A DNA stretch of 64,000 nucleotides from Beta vulgaris subsp. vulgaris (GCF_026745355.1 NC_079202.1:4596173-4660172), one strand, 5' to 3'. Shown: positions 35,987 to 47,177, counted from the first letter of the stretch. Notes: generated by a model not told the origin, from the letters alone. Translations and numbers: made by a program.

Positions 35987-37957
35987 CACTAGTAGAATAA
36001 ATGCTATTTGCTGCGGTTAAAAAGTGCCTTATTGCTGCGGCTTTGGGCGCGCAGCAATTAAGGGGGCAGCAATAGGTATTAATTATATTGCTGCGGTTCT
36101 AAACCGCAGCAATATTTGAACATATTGCTGCGGTTTCTAGCAAAAATCCCAACAATATATTTATTTTATATTAGCAAAGTTCGATATATTGCTGCGGTTT
36201 GTCTTCAAACCGCAGCAATATACCGTATTTTATAATAAATAATATGTATATTGCTGCGGTTTTCAGTCAAAACCGCAGCAATAAGTAGGTCAATTTTTTT
36301 TTATCATTAAATTCGAAAGATTACATAAATAAAAAAAATTGCAAAAAATCATAAATTTTCAACAGAATCTAAACTACAAAACATAAAAAAAGAAAGAGAA
36401 GATTAACATTACAAACAAAATGGAGACAAACATAATATTATATCAGAAAAGCTTAACATTAATTCTAACCCATTAACAAAAAAAAAATACAGAGACAAGC
36501 TTAATATTATATCAGAAAAACTTAACATTAATTTAATACATTAACAAAAAAAAAATAAAAAGACAAGCTTAACATTACATTAGACAAACTTAATATAAAC
36601 TAACAAAATTAGAATTAAATAATGTAAGTTTTCCTCGTTTTCATCTGCGTTTCAGTCATTTCAACCTTCATCAACTTCCTAAAAGAAAAAAAAAACGGCA
36701 CCATGAGAGGCCAACCGAAAAAAAACCAAAAAAAGTAAATAAAAAACAGATCTAAAAGAAAGAGAAAAGAAAAACGAAAAAAAAGATTTTAAATAATAAA
36801 AAAACGAAAAAAATAAACAAATCAAAACAATTGAAAAACGAAAAAAAAAAAAAGATCTGTGAAATGAAGAAAAGAACGATAAAAGAAAAATGATAAAACA
36901 GATCTGAAATAAAAAAAAAACGAAAAAATAAAATAGACGATGAACGAAAAAATCAGAATCAAAAATAAAAACGAAAAACAATGCTGATGAACGAAAAAGA
37001 CAGGAACGAAAAGAAAAACAAAAATATAAACAAGGCTTATGAACGAAAAAAATCAGAAACGAAAATAAAAATGAAAAATAAACTGATGAATGAAAAAAAT
37101 GAAAAACAGATCTTATAGCCAATGAAGAAACAGTAAAAAAACGAAAAACAGATCTAAAAGCCGATGAAGAAGAAATCTCGAGGATGAGTGGCGAGGAGCA
37201 CGTCTGCAAAGAACGACGAACGGCGACGAAGAAACGTTGCCGACGAAGAAAGGTTCCGATGAAGAAATGTTGCCGACGGCTGCAAAGAACAACGAATGGC
37301 GACGAAGAAACGTTGCCGACGGCTGCAAAGAACGACGAACGGCCGATGAACAAATCTCGAGGGGTTGGCGATGAAGACACTGGAAGATGACAGGAGTAAT
37401 GAGTGTGAGCGGTTGAGAGGTTTAGAGGAGAGAGAAAATGGCGAGGAGAGGAGGGATTAGTGTGAGAGGTTGAGAGGAGAGAGAAAACGGCAAGGAGAGG
37501 AGGGGATGAGTGTGAGAGTGTGAGGGTTTGAGAGGAGAGAGAAAATGGCGAGTAGAGGAGGGATAAGTGTGAGACTGTGAGGGTTTGAGAGAAAATGGCT
37601 GGGCAAAAAGGGAGGATGAGAGATTTAAAGGAAACCCGCGTGCTCTTTTTTGCTAAGTGAGTGGAGCAGACAATATTGCTGCGGTTTTCAGCGGGAAACC
37701 GCAGCAATATATTTTAAAAATATTTTTTTATTATATTGTTGCGGTTTCCCGCCCAAAACTGCAGCAATATTAGCTGTCTCCAGGCCCCACATTTTTTTCT
37801 AAATGTATTCGTTGAACAATATTGCTGCGGTTTTGGACGGAAACCGCAGCAATATTGTTATTTTCTAATTTTTCTTTTCTTTTTGGATGTTATATTGCTG
37901 CGTATAGGTAAAACCGCAGCAATATCACCGCAGCAAATAACATCTATTCTACTAGTG
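35987..37957. mobile_element. CACTA element, TATTGCTGCGG family (copy 4) inside COP2
   Basis: Ends CACTAGTAGAATAAATGC and TCTATTCTACTAGTG; flanks AAG and AAT match at two of three positions. Subterminal dyads at 36005-36290 and 37670-37940. Compared with copy 1 it is inverted: the CT-rich leader is on the minus strand (about 37600 down to 37100). The long minus-strand frame 36679-37707 is low-complexity leader sequence without recognisable domains and is not called as a gene. Confidence 0.87.
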
Positions 37958-39533
37958 AATGGAGTCAATTTTGACTCAAATTTCATATTGTTACAATATG
38001 GAGGAGGATCCTAGGACCTTTGATGAGGCTATGAAATCTCATGATTATGCTTTCTGGAAAGAGGCAGTGAATGATGAAATGGATTCAATAATGGGAAATA
38101 ATACTTGGATTTTAACTAATTTAACTCCTGGTTGCAAACCACTAGGTTGTAAATGGATTTTCGTAAGGAAAAGGAAAATCGATGGAACCATACTAAAACA
38201 TATGGCCCGATTAGTGGTCCAAGGTTTTAGGCAAAGATATGGTATAGATTATTTTGACACTTATGCTCCGGTAGCTAGAATAGCTACTATTAGACTTTTG
38301 ATAACATTAGCCGCAATTCATGGTCTAGTAATTCACCAAATGGATGTAAAAACTGCTTTTCTTAATGGTAAATTGGAGGAGGAAGTGTACATGAATCAAC
38401 CTGAGGGGTTTGTAGTAAAAGTTCAAGAAACTAAAATTTGCAAATTAGTTAGATCTTTGTATGGTCTTAAACAAGCACCTAAGCAATAGCATCAAAAAAT
38501 TGATGATGTTATTTTGTCTAGTGGGTTCAAAATAAATCAGTCTGATAAGTGTGTATGTAGAAAATTTGATAATAACGGTAAAGGAGTTATAGTTTGCTTA
38601 TGTGTTGATGATATGCTTATTTTTGGTATTGATTTGGAACAAGTGGAAAATACCAAAGTCTTTCTCTCTTCTAGCTTCTCCATGAAAGATTTGGGTGAAG
38701 CAGATGTTATTCTAGGTATTAGAATAATGAGAGGTAAAGGGTCTATTTCTTTATCACAATCTCATTACATTGAGAAAGTGGTCAAGAGGTTTAATGAGTC
38801 AAATTCGACTCATTTTGCTACTCCCATGGATCCTAGTATTCACTTGGTTCCGAGTAATGGTACTCTTATTTCACAATTGGACTATGCAAGCTTAATTGGA
38901 AGCTTGATGTATGCTATGACTAACACTCAGCCGGATATAGCTTTTTCTATGGGCAAGCTCAGTGGATATACTAGTAATCCTAGTATGTTGCATTCGCAAT
39001 CATTGAGAAGAGTGCTAAGGTATTTGAATAAAACCTTGGATTATGTCATAACTTACAATAGATAACCTTCTATTTTAGAAGGTTACTCGGATGCTAGTTG
39101 GATTTCAAATAAGGATTATTCATCCACTAGTGGTTGGGTGTTTCTTCTTGGAGGAGGTGCTATGTCATGGGCATCCAAGAAGCAAACATGTATAACAGAT
39201 TCCACTATGGCATCGGAATTCATTGCATTGGCATCTTGTTGCCAAGAAGCGGAATGGCTAAGGATTGTGTTGAGTGAGGTTGACTTATGGGTCAAACCTA
39301 TGTCACCTCTTGCTATTCATTGTGATAGTGCATCAACCATAGCTAAAGCTTATAGTGAAGTCTACAATGGCAAGTCAAGGCACATTGGAGTTAGACATAG
39401 CTATGTGCGATCTAGTTTGAACTTGGCGGATACGTTTACTAAACCGTTGTCAAGGGAATTAGTGAACAAAATTAACAAAGGGATGTGTCTTAAGCCTATT
39501 GAAAAACCTATGGTGAAGGAAAACTCTATATGA
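37958..39533 (+). pseudogene. COP2 reverse transcriptase and RNase H
   Basis: After the CACTA the polyprotein continues: DPRTFDEAMKSHD, MGNNTWILT, CKWIFVRKRKIDG, IHQMDVKTAFLNG (first RT aspartate), LYGLKQAPKQ, then a stop (about 38487-38489). The next frame carries VCLCVDDMLIFG with CVDD at 38601-38612 in place of the usual YVDD. RNase H follows after another stop (39061-39063): YSDASW, MSWASKKQT, ASEFIALASC, HIGVRHSYVR and the terminal LADTFTKPL, stop at 39531-39533. About 500 bp of non-coding DNA leads to the polypurine tract. Two stops and the YVDD change argue against activity. Confidence 0.87.
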
Positions 39534-40027
39534 TGTCTAATACAACGTTAGATCTCAAATTCAAAGAGGATAGTACTTCTCTAGAAGGTTAGGAGCACTT
39601 GTTTAATACATCCCAAGGTTAGTGCTTGTTGCTACAATGTTAAAGAAGTTGAATCTATTCTTAATAAATCTTTGATAAAGTGCTCAATTGTAGGAGCATG
39701 TTCATAAAGATTTACCTATATAAGCTAGAGGTTTGGCCGCTTTACCAAGTCTAAGAATTGACATGGAACACTTATAAAATGGTTATGGACACCAAGGCTT
39801 CATAGGTGTCGGAAGTTAAGAACTTAGTTTATGTTTATGTGTATTAGTATCTTCAATAATTTGTAGTGGTTATATGATTCAAAGCTTTGTCTATCATTAT
39901 GATCGAAATTATTGTAAAGTTACTTTTACTAAGTGAAAATTCAATCGTAAAATATTTCCACGATGCATGAACATATTTGTTTGTGATTTATAGCAAGTTG
40001 AAAACTTTTCAACATTACCCTATAAAT

Positions 40028-40744
40028 GGGAGGAGGATTGTTGGAACATTTATAGTGTAATGGGTTTTCATGCTCATATGATCATATACTAGAAGAGGAG
40101 GAGGTCTATTATGTTAAAGATTAGAGTACACAAAAACGCAAAGGCACGTGGAAAACTAAGGAAAACAGAAGGCTGGTCGTGGGTCGAGACCTGGGGGCTG
40201 TCGCGGGTCGCGACCAGTGCCTTGTCACGACTCGCGATCTGTTTCGCGAGTCGCGATGTGTCTTCTGTCTTGGGGACGTGAAAGGTGCGTTGACGGTTTT
40301 CAACCATTGTAATGTGTACGTTATCCGTTTAATGACTATTAGGATTCTTAATATGTGGATTAAAGGTCCTTAATTAGTGATTGGGGGGGGGGGTTTATGA
40401 AAGTAATAACTCTAATCTATGAAGGATATATTTCTATCTAACCTTTGTGATTCCTATGAGGAGAGGGTTAGAAAAAATCAGTTTTTCCATACTCTAAACT
40501 ACTTGCTTTGCTTGAGAGAAACTTTTCTAATTTCTCTTGAGTGTTCTTCACAAACTCTAAACAGAAGTTCTTGTTGATTCACTTAGAAGATCATCTAGTG
40601 CATTGTTCTCTCCATTGTATCTCATTAGTTATTTCGTTGTAATCCGGTGATCCTAGAGGGGAGAAATTAAACTAATAGGAAAGCGTAGTTTTCGTGCCTT
40701 GGAATGATATATCCGGTTCTCTTGCTGATTACGTACACCTAACA
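40028..40744 (+). repeat. COP2 polypurine tract and 3' LTR
   Basis: GGGAGGAGGA (40028-40037) directly precedes the LTR start at 40039. The 706-bp LTR ends CCTAACA and is followed by CATAG. It keeps the hairpin-forming GCGATCTGTTTCGCGAGTCGC missing from the 5' copy. Nearly all other differences are single bases or short indels. Confidence 0.9.
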
Positions 40745-40749
40745 CATAG

Positions 40750-40862
40750 TCGAGCTACATCAGCTCAACAAATCATTTACAAAAAGTTAGTTAGTCAGCT
40801 TATAGCTCAAGTCTTGTACAAAAGTTTGTTAGGAGTTAGTTAGTTTATTGTAAATACCCTCT
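40750..40862 (+). repeat. Remainder of the COP1 3' LTR (truncated)
   Basis: Matches the COP1 5' LTR: CAGCTCAACAAAT, TAGCTCAAGTCTTGTACA and TTAGGAGTTAGTTAG appear in the same order, up to about AATACCCTCT. The TATA region and downstream part of the LTR are absent; the sequence changes abruptly to the PMD region. Confidence 0.75.
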
Positions 40863-40888
40863 TGGTCCGTGAAGTCATCTTTAGTTAG

Positions 40889-42960
40889 ACGATGAGGGGG
40901 ATGGTGGGTCATACGATGTTAGGGAGAATGAGAAGATGGATGAGGATGCGGGGGAGAATGACTCGGGTACCCATGAGCTGGGTTCTGATGTTCTTTACGA
41001 TGATGATGTTGAGGATGCATTTCTGCGGGAATTTGAGAGAGATGCAGACCTTATACTCGATGATCGTTGGAATGTCCGGAAGGGTAGGGGTGGTAGTTTG
41101 TACACGGCAATGGGAGTTCATCGACTTTGAGAGTCGAAAGGGGAAGGAAGAATGCTGATGACCTAAGCTGGAAGGTCACAGGTCCAGTTGCAAGAGGACC
41201 TATGGTTGGGTCTGTTATCCCTAGTTTTGGTGGACATGTAGGTATAGTGATCTGGGGGGGTTTATAATTATCGTGAAGTGTCAGAACTGAGAGAGAATTT
41301 GTGCACATTTGAGGACGTGGGCTAGGGTGTTGCCTCCACTGATATATGATCATCTTCATAGAACGTCTCTATACTATATCCCCTTTACTACGTTCACGTA
41401 CATTGACGTGCCCTAAATTTTAACATTTGTTTAGCGGTGGCAACCTGATACGAGTTCTTTTCACCTATTGTTTGGAGATATGACGATCATGTTGCATGAT
41501 GTGTGGCATATATTGTGTATTCCAGTTGACGGGTGCACGGTCCATGACACCACTCCGACTAATGCTCTCAAGGGTTTGGTTGCAGACTCCATCGGTAGGA
41601 CAATTGCAGATCTCGGGAGTCCATTTTGGGAACATCGTGCTATTGCTGCACAAGAGGTTATTGATATTCTATCATATGGGGAGGCACTTGCTCCATTGGA
41701 GAAACAACTGACATATATTATATAGTTGATTCTAGGGTGTTGTTTGTTCACAGATAAGAGTGGATCGAGGTTGAGACCCTTTGACATTGTTGAGGCCACG
41801 TCTCCAGATATCGTTCACACGTTCTCCTGGGAGTCGTCTAACTTCCGTACTTATATAAAGTATCGTCGGTTGGGTGAGGCTAGTCGGACCTGCACAGTCG
41901 GGATCAACGGTTGTTTGACTTTAGTCCAAGCATGGATTTATGAGTACTTTCCGCGTTTCAAGCGACACACCAAGTTCACTACTGGTGAGGAAGCTCCACG
42001 AGCGTAGAGTTGGAGTGTGTACTTAGAGCAGAGGTCTCATGACCATCTTTTTCCTATCAGGAGACAACTAGAAACACTTACAACAGAGGATGTAAGTGAT
42101 TGTTTATGTACTATTATTAAGACTTTTCTCTATACTTGCATTTCATTAAATAAAATTGCGTATTTGTAAAAATTGCAGGTGGATTGGCTAGCTTATATAT
42201 AGTCATGATTTGGATCCGATCACCATCTGGAGAACATTATACAGGGGCACCATTCGGTGCCGGAAAGTTATCGAGCCCTATATGCCTGATCGATGTTTGC
42301 GCCAGTTAGGCCGTATGCAGATTGTATATGTTCCTATTATTGCTCCAGAGTCTGCATCTAGGCCTAGCAAGGGAAAGTATTCAGTGGAATCTTATGCCGT
42401 CCATTGTGAGTCGGGTTGGTTCTCGTTCCCGACAGGTAATTATTAATTTTATATTAATATTATGTTTATTATTATTGTTATTATATTATTATTATGTTTA
42501 TTATTCTTGTTATTATATTAATATTATGTTTATTTTGATTGTTATTATGTTAATTTTTATTGTTAATATTGTTGTTATTAAACAATTTTTATTTTTTCTA
42601 CAACAGGTAATTGTGTAAATGTTTGAGAAGCGGCCAGAACCAGCGGCTTGCGCCACTAACTACTTGTCTTGGTAAACGACATTCACATCCATATTTGTTG
42701 AATGATAGAGGTAGTAGTGCTTGACCCATAACAGATCGTACGACGACCGAGCAAGTAAATATATTTCAATGGATTCGACATTTGGGTCAATCTACCGAAA
42801 TTAATATTGACGACCCACTATTTTATAAAGCGACAGTGGATGAATAGGCGGATAAATGCAACTCGTCCATTCCTGCAACATCGTGACGAATATGAATGGG
42901 ATGACGCAAAAGATGCATGTGGGAATGTTGAGCAGCTCATTGAGGATTGAAACAAAGTGT
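40889..42960 (+). pseudogene. Second PMD gene, diverged from the first (broken)
   Basis: Possible exon from about 40889 (after TTTAGTTAG) with an acidic leader (MDEDAGENDSG, DDDVEDAFLREFERDAD). PMD blocks follow: GPMVGSVIPSFGGHVG near 41200, MTIMLHDVWHILCIPVDG at 41480-41535, LFTDKSGSRLRPFD near 41745-41790, AWIYEYFPRF near 41930. A donor GTAAGT lies near 42092 and an acceptor AAATTGCAG near 42179; the next exon has IEPYMPDRCLRQLG near 42270-42310 and, after a second likely intron filled with TTATTA repeats (about 42437-42607), TTEQVNIFQWIRHLGQ near 42740. Stops occur in every exon. This is the type often annotated as protein phosphatase 7 long form homologue. It faces the MULE pseudogene at 43343-47177 tail to tail and is probably its cargo. 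Confidence 0.8.
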
Positions 42961-43342
42961 TACATAAGACGAATGAAGAGAACGAGTAGCAGGTTTTATT
43001 TATGTTAAAACACTTTTAGCTATTGCTAGCGGATTTTATTTATGTTGAACATTCTTCACTATCTATTTGATCTATTTTAACTATTTTCATCCATGCTTTT
43101 TTATTCATGAGTAATTCCATAATCAAGAATATACACATAAAAAGAGGCGTTAAATTTTTAAAAAACGTCAATTTAAAAAACAATGTAAACACGATTTTTT
43201 GTTCTTTTTCCTTCCTTCTTCTCGTTATTTAATTAGTTTTATTGCGATTTTTTTTGTTCTTTACGGGTTAAATTTACACGATCAGTTCATAAATTAGCAT
43301 AGTGATATATAAGTTCATAAGTACAACTAGCAATAGGTAAAA
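42961..43342. other. Spacer between convergent PMD and MULE-OTU pseudogenes
   Basis: AT-rich, no gene or repeat recognised; likely 3' ends of the two transcription units. Confidence 0.4.
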
Positions 43343-45464
43343 CTAAGAAGTAGTTGTTGGAGTCGTTGAGGTATATGAATCCCAATGTATGGTCCTTGCT
43401 GAATAATGACTTGCCCAAGGAAGAACAGCTGCAGAAGCAGATTGAAACCAGCGTGAAGGAATCATAGGGATCAGATGTCCTCTGCGAAGTTGAAGCCGAA
43501 TGAAATGCTTGTAAGTCCCTAGATGAGCTATGGCTAACTCTCTTTGTCGCAAGGCGTTCATGCCCCCAACATCAAGTGGAAAAATTAAGGCTGCCATATC
43601 AATACGACCGTTATGAGTGAAAAAAAGATCGTGCATCTATAGTGGTTCATAATGGGGTACAAGCTGCAATGGCCTCCATGTAATGTTCCTCCGCACAACC
43701 TGCACCTTCCCATTGAATACGCCTGATTGCCTCTTTGAGGTTCCGAAAATATAGCCAATGAAATTGAGCACAATTTTAATGCAACTCACTCACTACTGAT
43801 TGGCATACAATTTCCCAATTTTCTTGACCAGAAAAAAAAGCATCGGCTACGCATCGAAAATCACAATTACCATCGGCGATGACAATATGTCAACCTTCTA
43901 TGCGTTCTTGGATGGCTTATGGAAGTTCATGAAAGTATGGAAAATTTTCCATATCGAATATCCAACCTGCCAAGAAATCAATTTAATTAAATGTGTACAA
44001 TTATACGAAACAAACAATTAAAGTATATAAATAAATATATTATTAACAGGAGATGATGACATGTTGGCCAATCTAGATAATTTGCTAGGACCCTTAGACG
44101 ACCCAGAAGACTTACCCATGACGTGCTCCCACCCACTTTTTTTCCATCGCATACCCTTATTCAACTTTCCACGACCTTTACTCGTCAGGTTTACTTGAGG
44201 CTCCTCAAAGGAACATCGTTCGGGGTGGAGCTCTGAATGGAATAGCCGAGAAACGGACCTCATGACCGCGGGATCCCTAGCATGTACCTCGGTGATTAAT
44301 TTATGGAAGAACTGATGATCCTTATCACACTATGAAAGTATCTCAATCATATATTCCCCTTCACTAATGGCTAGTCTCCACCAAAATGGATCAACCTCAT
44401 CCTTGTATAGGAGATGCCTCTGCTTGCAAGGAGAAAAGGTATCGCAAGCACATGGAATACCATGTGTAGTCCCAACAATACATTCGCATCTACTCCAGTC
44501 CTAGTCCAGTTCAGCTACTCTTGCAAGCTCTCTTTGAATTAGCTCTAAACAATACGGAGAACAGACACCATTCAATGCGGTATATGGTGACAGATCAAAT
44601 TCAGTCCCATAAGTCCGACGCGACGCTTCCAAGGAGTTTTTTTTTATCTCTGTCAACTTCCCATCAATAAAAGCAACAACTTGCATGAACAACGTGTCAA
44701 TTGCCTCAGTTGGAGTAGCGATCCACACTTTGAAGGTCGAATGAGAACTATCAACTCTGTTGTTGGTTGTATTACCAAAGTGTCGTACTCTATTGGTCAA
44801 ACATTGCACAAACTTCTCATTGTGCACAAGCCAAGTCGAGTTTATATAGGTAGAAAAATCAATGGATGTGTTTTTCCCAACTACACCACACTCCTCCATC
44901 ATGTTGGCTACATTTATATCATATCCGGCCTCGGTTTGGACTTCATCACCCTAGCCCAACTTCCTCGCCCGAACTGAACTCCCATCTTGCTTTTCCCACC
45001 ACACTTCTTTGTGACCCATGCCTGCACATCATGATTGCTTTGACACGTGAAAAGTAGATGAGCCGAATTGGGAAAACCTCCGAGAGATATTTTACCAAAG
45101 GCAGATCTCAATCAGTCACAATGGCATTCGGAGATTGCCAATGAGGTTTTTCAACTTCTCCAACATCCAACGATAGCTCTGAGCATCCTCATGCTGCAAC
45201 AATGCCCATGCAACAAGAGAAAAATTCTTGTTGGTAGGTGTCACTCCAACAATCTCCACCAAAGGATACACGTACTTGTTTGTCTTGTACGTTGCGTTAA
45301 TGTGGATCACGTGTGGATATGTACGCACTAAATTCACGGATGTCTGGTGTACAATGAATGTATGTTTCACCCTTCCCATCTTGTTCGAATAGAGCCATAA
45401 CAGACAATTACTTTCAACAGCCTGATGAAGAAACTGCTGGGCTAGATTTCTGCCTTCTGACCTT

Positions 45465-46901
45465 CACTAGTGGAAAAATGAAGAAGGGCTGCGCTAAAAA
45501 AGGCATGTAGGGCTGCACTTTTTGACAGCAGCCCTTTCAGTAGCAGCCCTTCACTTTTTAAGTAGGGCTGCGCTAGAAAAGCGCAGCCCTTAAGCTAGAA
45601 GGGCTGCGCTAGTTAGGAAAAAGCGCAGCCCTTCTAGCCCAGAAGGGCTGCGCTAGTTAGGAAAAAGCGCAGCCCTTCTGGGCTAGAAGGGCTGCGCTTT
45701 TTCCTAACTAGTGCAGCCCTTCCTACCAAAAAAAAAATAAAAAAAAAAAATTTTTTTGTCATTTTTTTACTCATAATCTCACATTTTCTGAAATTAAACA
45801 GAAGAGAAGAGAAACGAAACGAAAATACTAAACCCAAAACAATAAAAAGAATGAAACGAAAATGAAAAAAAGGAACAAAAACTAATATACAAAGAGAAGT
45901 ATACAATAAGTATACAAGAAGTATACAAGAACATTAATCAAAACAAAGATGAAAATACAAGAAATTATATACAAAGAGAAGTATACAAGAACATTAATCA
46001 AAATAAAAAAAGAGAAGTATACAAGAATAACATTAATCAAAATAAACAAAGAGAAGTATACAAGAATAACATTAATCAAAATAAACAAAGAGAAGTATAC
46101 AAGAATAATATTAATCAAAATAAACAAAGAGAAGTATACAAGAACATTAATCAAAACAAAGAGAAGTATACAAGAACATTAATCAAAACAAAGAGAAGTA
46201 TACGAGAGCATTAATCAAAACAAAGAGAAGTATACAAGAATATTAATCAAAATATATAAACAAAGAGAAGTATACAAGAACATTATAGATCTGAAAATAC
46301 AAGAACTACAATCTAATAATGTTTAAATACATAAAACAAAACCCAAATAAATAATTTAAGGGAAAAAAAATTTCGGAAAAACTTAAAATGGGTATTTGGA
46401 GGCTTAAACGAACTCGGATGGCTTGTTCCGCTTCCGAAAAGGTATCACAATAGGCAATCGGACTCCGTCGCCATGTTTAGTGCAAATCATTTCAAGGTTT
46501 TTGTCGCAAATGTTTATGGGAGTTTTTGAGAGAGAAGAGAGGATGAGAGAGAAGGAGGAAAGGAATAATGAGGGACGTGAGAGAGGAGAGAGAATGAGGG
46601 ATAATATATTTGACGAATCCCTGCTCAATATTTCAAAGCCCGCGATTCCGAAATTTCAAATTTTTGCAGGAAGGGCTGCGCTTTTTTAAAAGCGCAGCCC
46701 TTCTTACCTACAGAAGGGCTGCGCTTATTTAAAAAAGCGCAGCCCTACTAGTGAAGGGTTGCGCTTTTATTAAAAAGCGCAGCCCTTCTGCTTAGTAGGG
46801 CTGCGCTTTTTTAAATAAGCGTAGCCCTTCACTAGTAGGGCTGCGCTTTTACGAAAAGCGCAGCCCTTCCTGCGCAGCCCTTTATGTTTTTTCCCCTAGT
46901 G
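45465..46901. mobile_element. Non-autonomous CACTA element, GGGCTGCGC family
   Basis: Ends CACTAGTGGAAAAATG and (complement) CACTAGGGGAAAAAAC, flanked by perfect CTT duplications (45462-45464, 46902-46904). Arrays of AGGGCTGCGCTTTTT and AAAAGCGCAGCCCT lie at 45480-45720 and 46670-46880. The interior has tandem copies of a ~35-bp unit (AGAGAAGTATACAAGAA...ATTAATCAAAATAAACAA) at about 45895-46290. It splits the MULE-OTU pseudogene, whose reading resumes on both sides. Confidence 0.9.
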
Positions 46902-46954
46902 CTTCTCAATACATCTTTACAGTTGTAGATGTTCCCCAGGTTAGGCTTCAAAGT
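46786..46954 (+). repeat. Left arm of a perfect 169-bp inverted duplication
   Basis: By eye every base of 46786-46954 is the complement of 47442-47274. The arm contains the last ~116 bp of the GGGCTGCGC CACTA plus 53 bp of MULE coding DNA. Arms are separated by 319 bp. Identity without a single mismatch implies a very recent origin, gene conversion or an assembly artefact. Confidence 0.95.
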
Positions 46955-47177
46955 CGGAAATGCACCTTTGATGGCTTTCATGACGTGTCGTGGTTTCACA
47001 TGGGATGAAGTTTGGTCTCCAACAAACTTATTGGCGGAGGGACTGAGACCGCTGATGGCCCTCCGAGTATAATATCATTGAGTGGTTATGAAACCCATGT
47101 TCAACCTTGTCTTGACTACCCAATACCCGTAGTCGTTTTTTTGGGACGAGAAACAACCTGAATTCACAGCCACATGC

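Larger units (their letters stand above)
32967..40744 (+). mobile_element. COP2: complete Ty1/copia element inserted in the COP1 3' LTR
   Basis: LTRs of 665 bp (32967-33631) and 706 bp (40039-40744) begin TGTTGGAACATT and end CCTAACA, flanked by perfect 5-bp duplications CATAG (32962-32966, 40745-40749). The order gag, protease, integrase, RT, RNase H is that of Ty1/copia (Tnt1-like). The LTRs are very similar apart from indels, so it is younger than COP1. A CACTA at 35987-37957 splits the polyprotein. Stops and shifts show it is now inactive. Confidence 0.92.
12660..40862 (+). mobile_element. COP1: old Ty1/copia element, expanded by nested insertions
   Basis: Components in order: 5' LTR (12660-12937), primer site TGGTATCAGAGTA, gag and protease, integrase start (to 15165), integrase end (27607-28295), reverse transcriptase/RNase H (31429-32928), G-rich tract, 3' LTR start (32944-32966) and 3' LTR continuation (40750-40862). 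Gaps are filled by a LINE, a nested CACTA pair and the COP2 copia. Segments join in register: the integrase motif interrupted near 15165 resumes near 27607, and the LTR interrupted at 32966 resumes at 40750. The 3' LTR lacks its last ~150 bp, so no target duplication can be read. Many frameshifts show it is the oldest retroelement here. Confidence 0.85.
43343..47177 (-). pseudogene. MULE transposase with FAR1-like N-terminus, SWIM-like motif and OTU cysteine protease domain (broken)
   Basis: Read leftward. FAR1/MULE N-terminal block (CEFRLFLVPKK, HNHSMILYSEGH) at 47010-47175; CACTA insertion at 45465-46901; then VHQTSVNLVRTYPHVIHINATYKTN at 45290-45350, where the first catalytic aspartate is asparagine (45296-45298); NAIVTD-stop-DL near 45105-45120 (second aspartate kept, stop beside it); NNRVDSSHSTFKVW near 44730-44760 (third acidic residue E to D). 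A SWIM-like C-x-C...GIPCAC lies near 44450-44500. Stops interrupt an otherwise open frame near 44505 and 44330. A likely intron (donor near 44040, acceptor TTCTTGGCAG near 43968) precedes an OTU domain: ADGNCDFRCVADAF with the catalytic Cys near 43865-43885 and TYKHFIRLQL with the likely His near 43490-43515. OTU proteases cleave ubiquitin-type isopeptide bonds; their role in MULEs is unknown. The 5' end is lost at the LINE junction. Confidence 0.8.

Noticed and set aside
36679..37707. 342-codon open frame on the minus strand, rich in F, S and L
   Set aside because: It lies wholly within a CACTA element, begins in its terminal repeat, is low complexity (CT-rich leader and poly-T) and has no recognisable domain.
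45882..46182. Open frames on both strands with repeated LVYFSLFILINV / YTRITLIKINKEK
   Set aside because: Artefact of a tandem ~35-bp repeat in a CACTA element.
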